Below are positions 45,641-56,089 of a DNA stretch of 64,000 nt, piece after piece; position 1 is the stretch's first letter, and each line of letters begins with the position of its first letter. This stretch comes from Hedera helix (lineage: Eukaryota > Streptophyta > Magnoliopsida > Apiales > Araliaceae): contig OX359278.1 in assembly GCA_947179155.2 (NCBI GenBank), forward strand, positions 29,454,773-29,518,772, written 5' to 3'. A program made the translations under genes and the position numbers. Under the pieces are notes generated by a model. That model made no database searches, was not told the origin of the DNA, and worked only from the letters and a program-made list of their open reading frames with translations.

Positions 45641-47284
45641 CTACAGGTCAGAGACCAGCTGAAGCAGGATAGACAGAATAGTCGAGGCATCATAAATCTC
45701 CGGCTCACCCGCAATCTGCTGGCCCATCATGTCAATCTGAGTCAAAAGAGCAGCAGCCCTGGTAACAGTCGCAGAATGGCCCTCCATGACAACTCTGACC
45801 TGCTCGACAACACTATCTCTGGCAGATAGGGCGGCATCACGAGCTAGTACAGCAACATCCCGCTCCGCGTGGGCGGTATCCCTCTCAGTCTCAGTAGTAC
45901 TCAAAGCTGACCGGAGCCTGGCACCCTCAATCATTAGTATCTGGATACGGTCCGCCAAGTCAGGGGAATGGGTATGTACCGAAGTAGAAACCTCTTCCAC
46001 ACCAGATCTGGGCGCTAATCCTGACAGCTCCGGAGGAATGACCACATCTGAACCGGTCTCAACCGGGAAAGGTCCCCGAGGACCATCCAAGGCCCCAATC
46101 TGGTCAAAGTCGGCAATATCAGAACCTCCTCGCAACCATAGCAGATAAGCGGGTGTCTGACCAGGATGACTATCCCCGAAATCGGCCGAGGCTCGATGGG
46201 ACCAAAGATCATATACCCTCAACAGCTCCCTCTCCGTCTGAGGCGATATGGGAAATCGGTAGTCAGCCGCTCCCGCAAAGAGATGGAGATCCTGCATCTG
46301 ATCAAACTGCCCCATGACAGCTAAGGGATGATAAGTCGTCACCCCCCTCAAGCCAAGAAGAGGGAGGAAATCAAAGGGGGGCACATGAGTCAAGAAACTC
46401 TGGAAGGAGCAATAACCCGAATAGATCAGAAGATGGAAGGGCTCCTCAATGGCCGATAAGAACTCCCTCCAGGAGGCTGTATCCGTGCATCGCCGGGGAC
46501 GGAATGAGAACTGCATGGCCAGGCTGTGGCTGAAACAGAACCCGTGTCGACGAAACTGCCCGATGGGGCTAAGGTGGCTCATGAACCATACATACAACAA
46601 AATGGAACTTCCCCTGAATGTGCGACCAGAGAAGGAATGACAATACGAGGCCGATAGGTAAGTCTCGGCAAGTATCATGGGAAGGATGGTATGATCCTCC
46701 TGAAGGGCCAGAACCGCCACAATAACCCGCATATCCAGAAGGTTATCCCCTGCAGGCATGTACAAAACTGATATGACACAAGCCATCAAAACATCCACTC
46801 TCAAAGCGCCCCAGCGCTCCTCAGATACGGAAAAATCAATGGAGAATCGAGAGAAGCTATCCACTGAGCCAAATCTGTCAACCAAGAAGGATAGAGGAAC
46901 AAGATGGCTTGAAGAGATCGCAGATAACAGAGCTGTCCTCCGCAAGCCTGTGAAAGTCAGGAACTGGCGGCGCATATGGCCAGAGGTAACCCGTGCACAA
47001 GGACCATCCACTGATAAACCGGTAAAGCGAGCATACTCCTCAAGGGTGGGAGTCAGATACTCCAGCCCAAACCTGAAAACCTGTCTGTCCGGGATCCAAC
47101 AACTGAGAATGCCATCAACAAAGCCCGGCGGCACCTGAAATGACAAAAGAGCCATGGAATGTCCCAAAAGACCCTCTGCGATGATACGATCAGAGGGTAG
47201 CAAACTATCCAGCCACAAGCGAAGCCTGCCAAAGATCCCTGAGGGGACGCGAGGACCCACGCGAACCACATCCAGGGATGACAT
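45641..47284 (-). CDS. Antisense DUF7745-like protein with coiled-coil tail
   Basis: A 547-residue uninterrupted ORF antisense to the retroelement. Residues 1-90 (RLRLWLDSLL, then FRFGLEYLTPTLEEYARFTG) and 150-340 (FRGSSILLYVWFMSHLSP, LPLLGLRGVTTYHPLAVM) match the layout of the plant DUF7745 family, a relative of the plant mobile domain found in many repeat-rich genomes. Function is unknown. Residues about 430-520 (ARLRSALSTTETERDTAHAE and following) form a heptad-like, Ala/Arg/Glu-rich coiled coil, suggesting oligomerisation. The ATG follows directly after TTTTTTACAG, a strong acceptor, so a spliced leader or upstream exon is possible. It lies 233 bases downstream of the antisense PMD gene. 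No zinc finger or nuclease motif is evident. Confidence 0.75.
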   Translation of the reverse strand: MSSLDVVRVGPRVPSGIFGRLRLWLDSLLPSDRIIAEGLLGHSMALLSFQVPPGFVDGILSCWIPDRQVFRFGLEYLTPTLEEYARFTGLSVDGPCARVTSGHMRRQFLTFTGLRRTALLSAISSSHLVPLSFLVDRFGSVDSFSRFSIDFSVSEERWGALRVDVLMACVISVLYMPAGDNLLDMRVIVAVLALQEDHTILPMILAETYLSASYCHSFSGRTFRGSSILLYVWFMSHLSPIGQFRRHGFCFSHSLAMQFSFRPRRCTDTASWREFLSAIEEPFHLLIYSGYCSFQSFLTHVPPFDFLPLLGLRGVTTYHPLAVMGQFDQMQDLHLFAGAADYRFPISPQTERELLRVYDLWSHRASADFGDSHPGQTPAYLLWLRGGSDIADFDQIGALDGPRGPFPVETGSDVVIPPELSGLAPRSGVEEVSTSVHTHSPDLADRIQILMIEGARLRSALSTTETERDTAHAERDVAVLARDAALSARDSVVEQVRVVMEGHSATVTRAAALLTQIDMMGQQIAGEPEIYDASTILSILLQLVSDL

Positions 47285-47517
47285 CTGTAAAAAACAGTAT
47301 CAAAAGACTATACAGGGGTCAATTTCTTTATCCACGTATATAATAAATCATGCATCATAAGGGCTATAAAGGAATAAATGGATCATCATAAAGAAAAGGT
47401 TATGCATGAAATAAAGATAATTCTGTACATAATACATGGGATGAGAAATAATAATGACAAATAAACCAAACAGGTGCAAATATAGGGGTCCTAGCCTATC
47501 GGAATCTAGCAGGCGCA
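47285..47517 (-). other. Spacer between the two antisense genes
   Basis: On the minus strand an AT-rich 233-base spacer ends in GATACTGTTTTTTACAG directly before the second gene's ATG. It may be a 3' UTR plus promoter, or an intron of a longer transcript; no strong donor was identified. Confidence 0.4.
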
Positions 47518-49469
47518 CTATAGGCCATCAATAAAGGTGTCATCATCAAACTGGTCCGCATGACCCACGTCCCCGGGAATGGAAGCCTCAGCGCCGAAGT
47601 TCAGATCGGGACAGGAATAAGGCGGAGCAGGGGCATCCGACAAGCCGGGAGCTGCGCCAAAGTCAGGTCCGTACGGGTCTGCAGCATAAGCTTCCTCAGG
47701 ATCCCGGCCCAAGCTCCGAACGAAAGATGACAACTGGTCCACCTGCCGAGTCAAGGAAGCAATCTGGTCTGAGTGGGTGGGGGCCCGAACACACTCCATC
47801 CAGTCTGTCATCATCACCGACCCGTGAACCAGATCCCCAAGGAAGAAAGTGGCCCGAGTCTGAGGCCCAATGGTACGAGGTCTCCACCAGGCACTAAAAC
47901 TCTCACTCGTCTGCGGGCCGTCGGACAGCATATATCCATCCTCCCCGGCTGTCACTGCTTCTGGGAGATGGGAATCCATGAACCAGAATCTCCGGGAAGG
48001 GGGAGCGAAGGGGATCCGGACCTCCCCGGAAACGCATCTGATGGCTCGCTCCCCCAAATACAGCTCCCAGCCACCATAAGTCAGGAAGGGAATACGGCGA
48101 GTGGACAAGGCAAACTCCTGGTCCGCAGCATAACCACCGGCGAGGCCAGCCGCCAGATGGTCCGCAGTGTAAGGAACCCATGTCACGTCCGCCGAAGAAA
48201 CCATCTCTAACTGCAGCCGGCAGTGGGAGAAGCTATCTGACACCGGGGTCTCCGCCAAAGTGCTGTGATGCCATCGACGACCCCGGGGATAAGTCTCTGG
48301 ACCGAGGGTAGTAATCGGCCGCAAGCAGGGTAGCCGCTCATAGGCCCAGAACTGATAAACAAAGAAAATGGGACGTAAGTACCAAGGACGGCAAATGAAT
48401 AAAACAAATAAAGCGGCTAAAGGAATGGGACTTACCAGCATAAAAGGATAAAACCCCAGCCAGGCATCTGTCTGCCCCTCTGAGCGAAGGCGAAGGCCAT
48501 GGAGGAAATAGGCGAAGGTGAAGGAACCCCAGTCATAGTCCCCGATCCGATCCACATCTCGAGTAGCGCCGACGATATTGAAATGAATGGTCGAGGAGTT
48601 GTTCCCCAGAAAACAGCCCCTCATGATAGTCAGGAATAGACGCCGGAGCAGGAAGTTACGAGCGGAGCGGTCCTCGGAAAATGGCTCGGAAAGAGCCCCT
48701 CCAATGGCATCTACAGCCAAAGCTCCGGATCGGATGCTGCGGGCCTTAAAGACCTTATCCTGAGGAGTGAACCCCAACAAGGATCGAACGGTTACGGAAG
48801 TGATGTCCGGCTCCAGAGGAACGCGGGGTCCGGAGAACTCCACCCCGGTAATATAACGCCAGTCCAGAGGAGTCAACAACAGCTCGCAGTCCAGTAGATG
48901 AAGCGACTGGGTCTGGTGGAACCAGCGCTCAGACAGGGCCCTCATATAGCCCCACGGACATCGACGAGGGGCAATAGTAAAGAAATGTCTGAACCCCCAG
49001 GAGTCTACCATTCCCCTATAGTCGGGATGCAACGCGTGGTAGAGGGTGTAAATGCTGAACCAGTTACCCCGAGGCTGGGTAAACTCAGGAACCTGTGACA
49101 GCCAACGAAACAGTCAGTCCCGATAATCTCAAGAGGTTGAATGAATTTAAATAACGAATATACCTCGTTAGCCGCAAGGTAGGCTGAGGGGTGACGACCG
49201 AGGTCAGGACCGAGCAGATCCGGTATCCTAGCACGGGCCCCGGGTAAGGTCCGGCGCATGGGAGAAGGAGCCGCGGTGCCCGAGGGACCCGCCTCTGCCT
49301 CCGCTGGGGCGTCCTCATCCACATCAGGCTGAACGGGGCGAATAACAGACTCAGCCAGTCTACGGGAATGACGAGTCAGGACTGGAGCTGGAGCTGAAGA
49401 GGTCGCTCTACGACGACGGACACCCGACGCTCGGGGCACTGAGGAACCACTGGGAGCATCTGGATCCAT
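47518..49469 (-). CDS. Antisense plant-mobile-domain (PMD) protein, three exons
   Basis: Exon 1 49164-49469, exon 2 48436-49092, exon 3 47518-48351; introns of 71 and 84 bp with GTATAT...GTCACAG and GTAAGT...TTATCAG junctions, both phase 0. The predicted product is 598 residues. Exon 1 is Arg/Ala/Pro-rich and disordered (VRRRRATSSAPAPVL), possibly nuclear. Exon 2 opens with VPEFTQPRGNWFSIYTLYHA, then WRYITGVEFSG and DYDWGSFTFAYFLHGLRLRS, then GFYPFML joined to FWAYERLPCLRP. This is the aminotransferase-like PMD fold of Arabidopsis MAIN/MAIL1, also spread by transposons. A short coiled coil (IASLTRQVDQLSSFVRSL) and an acidic tail end it. The second intron is open in frame and could be retained. 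An alternative start is at 49520. The exact role in the element is unknown. Confidence 0.8.
48352..48435 (-). other. Intron 2 of the antisense PMD gene
   Basis: GTAAGTCCC...TTTGTTTATCAG, 84 bp, phase 0, no stop. Removal joins the family-typical YPFML and FWAYERLP segments; retention adds a hydrophobic 28-residue stretch foreign to the family. Confidence 0.75.
49093..49163 (-). other. Intron 1 of the antisense PMD gene
   Basis: GAG|GTATATTC...GGCTGTCACAG|GTTCC, 71 bp. Reading through gives an unrelated sequence; splicing joins AYLAANE to VPEFTQPRGNWFS in frame. Confidence 0.8.
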
Positions 49470-49520
49470 AACTGGAACGGTATCACAAAAAAGGTACACC
49501 CTTAGCTCAGTATCTTTCAA

Positions 49521-50225
49521 AAGTCTTATTGTATATTGCTAGAAATAATAGGGTGGCATAGCATGGTGTGAAAATAGAAAATGCATAAATAAGGTCCCTA
49601 GCGGTGCACTAAATTTCCCGAAATTTCGGCAGAGTTTCGTTTGTAAAATGGACATCCCATGCACAATCAGGCATGTTTAATCTGGTCAGGCAACCAACAA
49701 ACCCAGAATGCAAGTGAAAATAATGCCTCAAATGCATAAAATGAATAAAATAAATTTTCAAAATAATGAGGCATCTCTACGAAACCCGGTATTTATCTAT
49801 GCTACGGGCAACACAAATATCACATATAAGCATGCATTGATAAAATTAAAATATTCAAACAAGCAAATGAATAGTCAAATGAAAGCGAAAATCAGAGAAA
49901 AAGGAGTTAAAACGTTACCCAAAGTGCGTAGACTGATTTAATCGGAGCAGAATTTCCCAAAAGTTGCCCAAAAGACGAAAAGGTTGGGTGGGGGACGAGG
50001 AAAACCGAGAATGAGAGAAAGGAAAAGTGAGAAAGTGACCAGATCGTGAAGGGTCACGATCTGAAATAGGACCGATCCTAGCCGCAGATGCAGCTGCGGC
50101 TGGCCGCAGATGCACCTGTGGCTGGTCTCGGTGCCCTTTTGGCCTCCCTGTTCGTCACCCAGAGTCAACGTATAACTTGTCCCACGTTGGAATACAAGAT
50201 TTTGGGACCGGATGACCCATTCAAA
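49521..50225 (-). promoter_or_regulatory. Upstream region of the antisense genes
   Basis: No ORF of interest on either strand. It contains a perfect hairpin at 50040-50063 (CAGATCGTGA / TCACGATCTG, 4-base loop) and two GC modules at 50080-50125 (GCCGCAGATGCAGCTGCGGC and a variant). As this is where the antisense promoter must lie, these are candidate regulatory sites (inference). Confidence 0.35.
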
Positions 50226-50815
50226 ACGACCCGTCAGATACGAGACCTGACCAATTGAAAAAAAAAAACGACCCGTCAGATACGAGACCTGACCAATTGA
50301 AAAACGACCCGTCAGATACGAGACCTGACCAATTGAAAAACGACCCGTCAGATACGAGACCTGACCAATTGAAAAACGACCCGTCAGATACGAGACCTGA
50401 CCAATTGAAAAACGACCCGTCAGATACGAGACCTGACCAATTGAAAAACGACCCGTCAGATACGAGACCTGACCAATTGAAAAACGACCCGTCAGATACG
50501 AGACCTGACCAATTGAAAAACGACCCGTCAGATACGAGACCTGACCAATTGAAAAAACGACCCGTCAGATACGAGACCTGACCAATTGAAAAAGCGACCC
50601 GTCAGATACGATATCTGACCAATTGAAAAAAAACCGACCGTCAGATGCGATATCTGACCAATTGAAAAAAAAACCGATCGTCAGATACGATACCTGACCA
50701 ATTCAAAAACGACCTGTCACCGACGATACCTGACCAATTCCAAAGCGACCAGTCATAAAACAATACCTGACCCCTCATAACGACCCGCCGGAAACGAGAC
50801 CCGACCAATGTTCAT
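50226..50815. repeat. 36-bp tandem repeat array in the 3' untranslated region
   Basis: About ten near-perfect units (core GACCCGTCAGATACGAGACC TGACCAATTG plus A-rich spacer; period 36) run from 50226 to about 50590, then about six decaying units to 50815. Because 36 is divisible by three, one frame reads as a 12-residue repeat (KNDPSDTRPDQL), which is not considered a gene. Position and form match the hypervariable tandem repeats reported in the 3' UTR of Tat/Ogre elements. Confidence 0.95.
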
Positions 50816-50975
50816 TCGTGACCTTGAAAAATAACCTCTACATGAACATATTGAATGTGACATCGCATCATCTGAACGCATGTGCGGCATCGTTAAATAT
50901 ATATTTGGCATTTTCATGCATCGGGTGCCTACTTCTTTATCATGTCCATTTCATATTTCATTCCATAGACATGAT

Positions 50976-50988
50976 AAAGAGGGGCAGC
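50976..50988 (+). other. Polypurine tract
   Basis: AAAGAGGGGCAGC immediately before the 3' LTR; primes plus-strand DNA synthesis. Confidence 0.85.
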
Positions 50989-53249
50989 TGTAGACACCCA
51001 AATTTTGCACTTCTCTACTAATCCTGGCAGGAGGGCAAAATCGTCATTTGACCTAACATGCGGAAAGAAAGGTGGACCCCAACACCAAGCCACCCCAGCG
51101 ATTTACGGTCAAAGCCGCCACAACGGATAACGAGCATATGGTCACTTGAGGCAGGGCGAACAGTTGATCCAGAAAAGCCTGAGCCGACCACAAAAGACGA
51201 CTGATGGCTACTCCGCTTACAATGTTCGGGGGTCTCGCTCACCGGGCACAATTATCAAATGCTACATCAAGTCGCAACCCTCCGAACTAGCCTCCCATAA
51301 CCCTATGGCACGCTTCCCAGGGAGTTCTGGACTGCAAAAATACAGCCTCCCAAAATAATACCGCAAAAATTGCCGAATTAAGACCGCGTGGCACGGAAAT
51401 CGAGAAAAGTGAGCCGGACAGCCGCGGATGCAGTCGCGGCCACCGACAAAGGTGACAGGCACGAGGCTCGAGGGCGGCACACGACAGCCGAGGTTCGGCG
51501 CGGGCGGCCAGCGAAGTCAGCCGCAGATGCACCTGCGGCCAGCCGCAGATGCACCTGCGGCCAGCCGCAGTTGCACCTGCGGCTGCCTTCGGAACTCTAT
51601 TAAGCGTCCAGATCTGCGTCCGAGAGGAAAAAAGAGAGAGAGAAATAGATTTTTAGAGAGAGAAGGAGCGCGGGAGGAGAGAGAAAGGCTCGGGTGGAGG
51701 TGTTTTTGAGTGATAAATTGTGTGTTGTTGCTCCAATAGCTTAGATTTGCTTGTAGTTTGGCTCAAATCTTGGAATATAAAGCTCGTATTGGTGTATTGC
51801 AAGGTGAAAAGAGTGTTCTTTTGATGTTTTTTTTGTTTATATTAGTGTGTTGATGTTGTGTTTTGAGTTTGTGTAGTGTAGTTTGTTGTTGTGTGGATAA
51901 TGATCCGTGGATTAGGGGTTGTTAGTGAGGTTTCCATCGGAAAGTAACTCCTCCTAACACCCTGATGACATCCGTACGGTGATATATTGTTCGTTGTGAT
52001 AATAGATGGGTTGTAGTAATTAAGTTGTGATATTTGGGTTATATAAAGTGATAGCAAATGTTTAGAGCTTGTTAGATTTGTTTTAGTGTTGGTTATGCTG
52101 TGATGGGATGGTTGTGAGCCTAGGGAGGAGATCCTAGTGGTCGAATCCCGATGATGGACGTTTTGGGTGTATGTAATCGTGGCATAGGGTCCATGGCGAT
52201 GTATTTGTAATATCGGGCTTTAACGCGATATCAATCGTGATCGGGTTAAGGCCCCGTGATAATAAAAATATGTGATTGTGGGTGTTTGGGGTTGTCTGGA
52301 TGGCTCACATGCCCGTGGATAGCCCCGACATGTTGTGGATGCTTGTTTTAATTTACGACTCAAAAATGGTTTTCAAAATAAGGCAAATAAGGAAGATTTT
52401 ATAAAATCAAGCAAATTTAGGATATTAGATTCACGAGGTTTAAAGGTTAAGTGTTTTGGTAAACTTTAATCCATAATTGATGAATAGGCTTTAGTTGGTT
52501 TTAAAACGTCACAAAAAGCGATTTTGCAAATAAATAAATGTTTTCATTAAACTTTGTGCATAGGGTTAAAGAGTTCTAGAAGTTGCCCTCGATTTATTTA
52601 TATTAACTGTTAGAAGGCAATGTATAGTCTCGATTCCTATTTGACAAAAGTTTAAAACTATTGTTTTCTAAAAAGACATCTAAATAAAAAATCCTCAACG
52701 CTTTCGAAATTAAAATCAATCTTTCTTATAAAAAGCGAAGCCTCGTCATTTGGGTCAAAGAACGTCCAAAACACTTTTCAGATAAACACTTTTGCCATAT
52801 AAAATAAAAGCAAACTTTTTATGCAAAACGCACCACAAAATTCCATTTAGGCACACACACACACACACACACACACATTTTAGGATTTAAAAGGATAGGA
52901 AAATATCGAGATTGCGGTAACCGTGTTTCACGGAAGTCGGGGGGTGCCTAACACCTTCCCCTCACTTAAGCAAGCCCCCGAACTCTATGAATCTCGGGTT
53001 GCAGACCAATTAATCGGAGTCACATATGAGCCAACGATTACGAAAACTAAATTCGGATGAGTTGGTACATCCATTTCAAATATACCAACTGGCGACTCTG
53101 GTCAATTGGCTCATCTTAAAATCGACCTTTCAAACCCCGTCGACACTAAGCCGGCCCTTTTCAAAAGTCACATCTCAATCTAAAGGCTAAAATTGGAAAG
53201 GGACATTTTAATATTAAAAAACGAGACGGCGAAAATCCCGGCGTCGACA
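50989..53249 (+). repeat. 3' LTR (2261 bp)
   Basis: Same ends as the 5' LTR. It has three 22-bp GC modules (51519-51584) instead of two, a (CA)n shorter by one repeat, and three substitutions by eye comparison. Confidence 0.97.
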
Positions 53250-53254
53250 ATAGA
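53250..53254. repeat. Target site duplication (ATAGA), right copy
   Basis: Matches 35244-35248 exactly. Confidence 0.97.
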
Positions 53255-56089
53255 TATATACCTATATGTCATATGTAACCTTGAAAAGAATTTGATCTTC
53301 ATGTATCCTATTTTATTTAATTAACACAGAGATATAGCGATTTGATTAATTAGGATCTTCTTTATAATTTTGATGCTTTAGTGTCAGATTTATAGGGATT
53401 TGTTTATATGTCATTGAGAGATGCATATAAATATTATAAAAAATTCTCGGTTAAGAATTTATATAATTAATTAATTAAAAAGAGAATGAAGAGATTTAAA
53501 TGAAGTATCAGAGGAAATTATAATCTTAAGTCTTTAAAATCTGTTTTTTTTTTTTATCCTTTTCATTAGTTTAGTTGTTAATTTTAATTAAATTATATTT
53601 TACAGTTTAAATCCAGTTGTTTAAATAAAATTAATTTGATATAACATTAGTACTTGGTAATTATTATTACTTAATTCTTTATGGGAATGATACATTGCTT
53701 GCTAATGTGTTGTTATTCGATCACATATACTTGCGTGTGAAATCCTATGATAAAAATAGGTAAACACCACACACTGGTTATAATTTTTGTCAGTCGTAAA
53801 AGACATAAAAACCATTTGTTTGGATATATCGTAGGAGAGCAGCCTATCCAATATCTTAGGAGTATGCATATCATCCTAACAACACCAAGGTCAGTTTATT
53901 ACCACCTATAAACCACTCTTAAAAAAAAGTAAATAGTATTAGTATAGATGTCGTACCAAAACTATTTGGTTTTCACAAGAACACTTCATGCTTTGATATT
54001 TTATCATGAATAAAAATTAAATTCTTAAGTTATGCTGAACAAGAAGCATTAACTTTACAATGATTGATAACACATTGTCTATATAATTTGTACTAAAGAA
54101 AAATAAAAAAAAGTTCAAGAATTACTTAGGAAAATAGAGTGTACCTATACAGGAAAAATATGCATAAAGTATTTAAAAGATTTCAAAAATCGGTTCGAAG
54201 ATTTGCACATAAGAATAAATTGGTACAAGATTGAAAAATTGCAAAAGTTAGGGTTGGAAGACTTGCACATAATAATAAACTGGTACAAGATAGAAAATTT
54301 GCACAAGATAGGGTTAGAAGACTTGCCTATGTGTGGTACGACGTTGATTGCTTCTGTCGGGTTTAATTTGTAGCCTAAATATAAAATATATTTATATGTA
54401 TCAATAATATTGATTTAAAATATGTAACACATAATGTAATGTAATTGAGAATGTACGATTGTATTTTGTCGTTGATTTATTGTTATAATTATTCTAATTT
54501 ATAATTTAGTTTGTTAGTATAGTTTAATTGTCACTAAAATTATATTTAAAAGCTTAAAAGTTAATTTAAATAATTGTTTATCATTTAAGATTATATTTAA
54601 AAGTCCAAAAGTTTGTTAACATATTTTATTCATTGCTAATTTAATTTATTAAAGGCTTTAAAAATCAATTTAAATACTTTATCTGTCGCTAAAGGTCTTT
54701 TTATAATAAAATGTCACTAATCTATCACTAAAGAGTGTTTAAATCATGTTATAATTAAATTTCATTAAATCTGTTGTTTAAAAACTAAGTATGTTGCAAA
54801 GACTGTCACTAAAGGCTGTGTTATAAGGTTTCTGGGATTGTTTGTCTCTGAAAGCTGTAGTCACAATCAAGACTGTCGATGGGTCTGTCGCTATAGATCA
54901 TGTTCTTCATGATTTCCAGAAACAGTGGTCATAGTCGAGAAGATACTTTCTGACAAGAATATCCTCAGATTATGTACTTTTTTGGCTTACCAATTGATCC
55001 TAGATGTACTAGACATGGCATATTGCATCGAGATGCTAAGTTTGGACATAAACAACATCATAATTGAAAGTTTTATTATAGTTAAACTAGCCTCTCCGAC
55101 TATTTTCAAAATTCTGGGTTGCCTAGATTCTGGGTTTCCAGAATTCGTGGTCGAGTGATCACTTTCCAACAAGCATAACTTTTTGTATATTGATCTGATT
55201 AATGTGAATTTTGTTTCCAGGACTGCACCTCGTGGCAGACTATAATTACAAAGCTTAAAACAGATCCAACTAATAATCTATAATATAGATATTATTGCTT
55301 TAAAGTACCTTGTTAGGCAAATTTTTAGGGTTCTTGGATAGAATACAAAATCTTCATATTTCATGCATTAAAACGTTATGTAATGATGTCTTAACAACCC
55401 ATATCCTAAACTAACATGATTTCAAAACTTTATATATATTTATAACATAACCTTTATTAAAGCTTCAAAGATCTATAAGAAAATTTTAGAACTTTACCTC
55501 TCGGAGCAATTTGGTACTTTGATCTAAACAAACTGATTATAACTTGTGTTGGCTGATAAATGAACTTGGTTTAGAAAAGTGTGGGAGGCTGATACGGATA
55601 TGAGAGCTAGTTTTAGGGTGTTCTAGGATTTTTTAATAATTTTCCAAGGTTGGTCATTGTTGGATTTTATCTTGGCTTGACACCTAGCACTTGTTTGTTA
55701 TTGTCGGGTGAATTGAGGGGCTGCCATGTTTTCTTGCATGCAATAACCAGTTGTGCCTTATTTGGTTGCCATTAATTGATCAATTGTTGCTAATTTAAGC
55801 TTATGAAAACTCTAATTAGGATTAGGGTTTATTAACTAGATTAAAATTTTCATAATTAAGTTTTAGAATATCATAATTAGGTTTATATTTTTGTAATTAG
55901 GTTTTATTTATTATTTAAACCAATTTATTAAATAGCTCAAACCCATTTTGTCAGTGTACGCACTACGTTTTTCGGTGAAACTATTTTATTTAACCTAATT
56001 TACTGTTTAAATATAACATCATATAATATCAAGTCAAAAATAAAATTTCATATATTGATATTCTAAGAGATTACAGAACGATCCTTATT
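53255..56089. other. AT-rich retroelement and DNA-transposon debris
   Basis: 53255-53770 continues the repeat split by the insertion. 54470-54900 has repeated gtcactaaag / gtcgctaaag motifs resembling CACTA subterminal repeats. 54905-55210 holds two diverged copies, about 230 bases apart, of an LTR-like segment (tttccagaaacagtggtc / tttccagaattcgtggtc, followed by actttctgacaag / actttccaacaag). The ORF at 54925 overlaps these repeats. No gene. Confidence 0.45.

Larger units (their letters stand above)
35249..53249 (+). mobile_element. Complete 18.0-kb Tat/Ogre-type Ty3 LTR retrotransposon
   Basis: Two near-identical LTRs, perfect ATAGA duplication, primer site, polypurine tract and all pol domains in Ty3 order (gag, PR, RT, RNase H, INT). 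Lineage markers for Tat: a second archaeal-type RNase H after the usual one, a DGGS protease motif, a primer site TGGCGACTCCGCTGGGGA, an intron between protease and RT as described for Ogre, large size, and antisense ORFs plus tandem repeats between INT and the 3' LTR. By eye the LTRs differ at 35588 (C/T), 36980 (T/C) and 37243 (G/A), plus a 22-bp module and a 2-bp CA indel. At a commonly used plant LTR rate this implies an age of tens of thousands of years (inference). Three in-frame stops interrupt the polyprotein. Confidence 0.95.

Noticed and set aside
50255..50581. 108-residue ORF with a 12-residue repeat
   Set aside because: Purely a translation of the 36-bp tandem repeat; no start context and no family.
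50226..50815. CRISPR-like array of 36-bp repeats
   Set aside because: Units are contiguous head-to-tail copies with no unique spacers, inside a plant retrotransposon; this is a tandem repeat.
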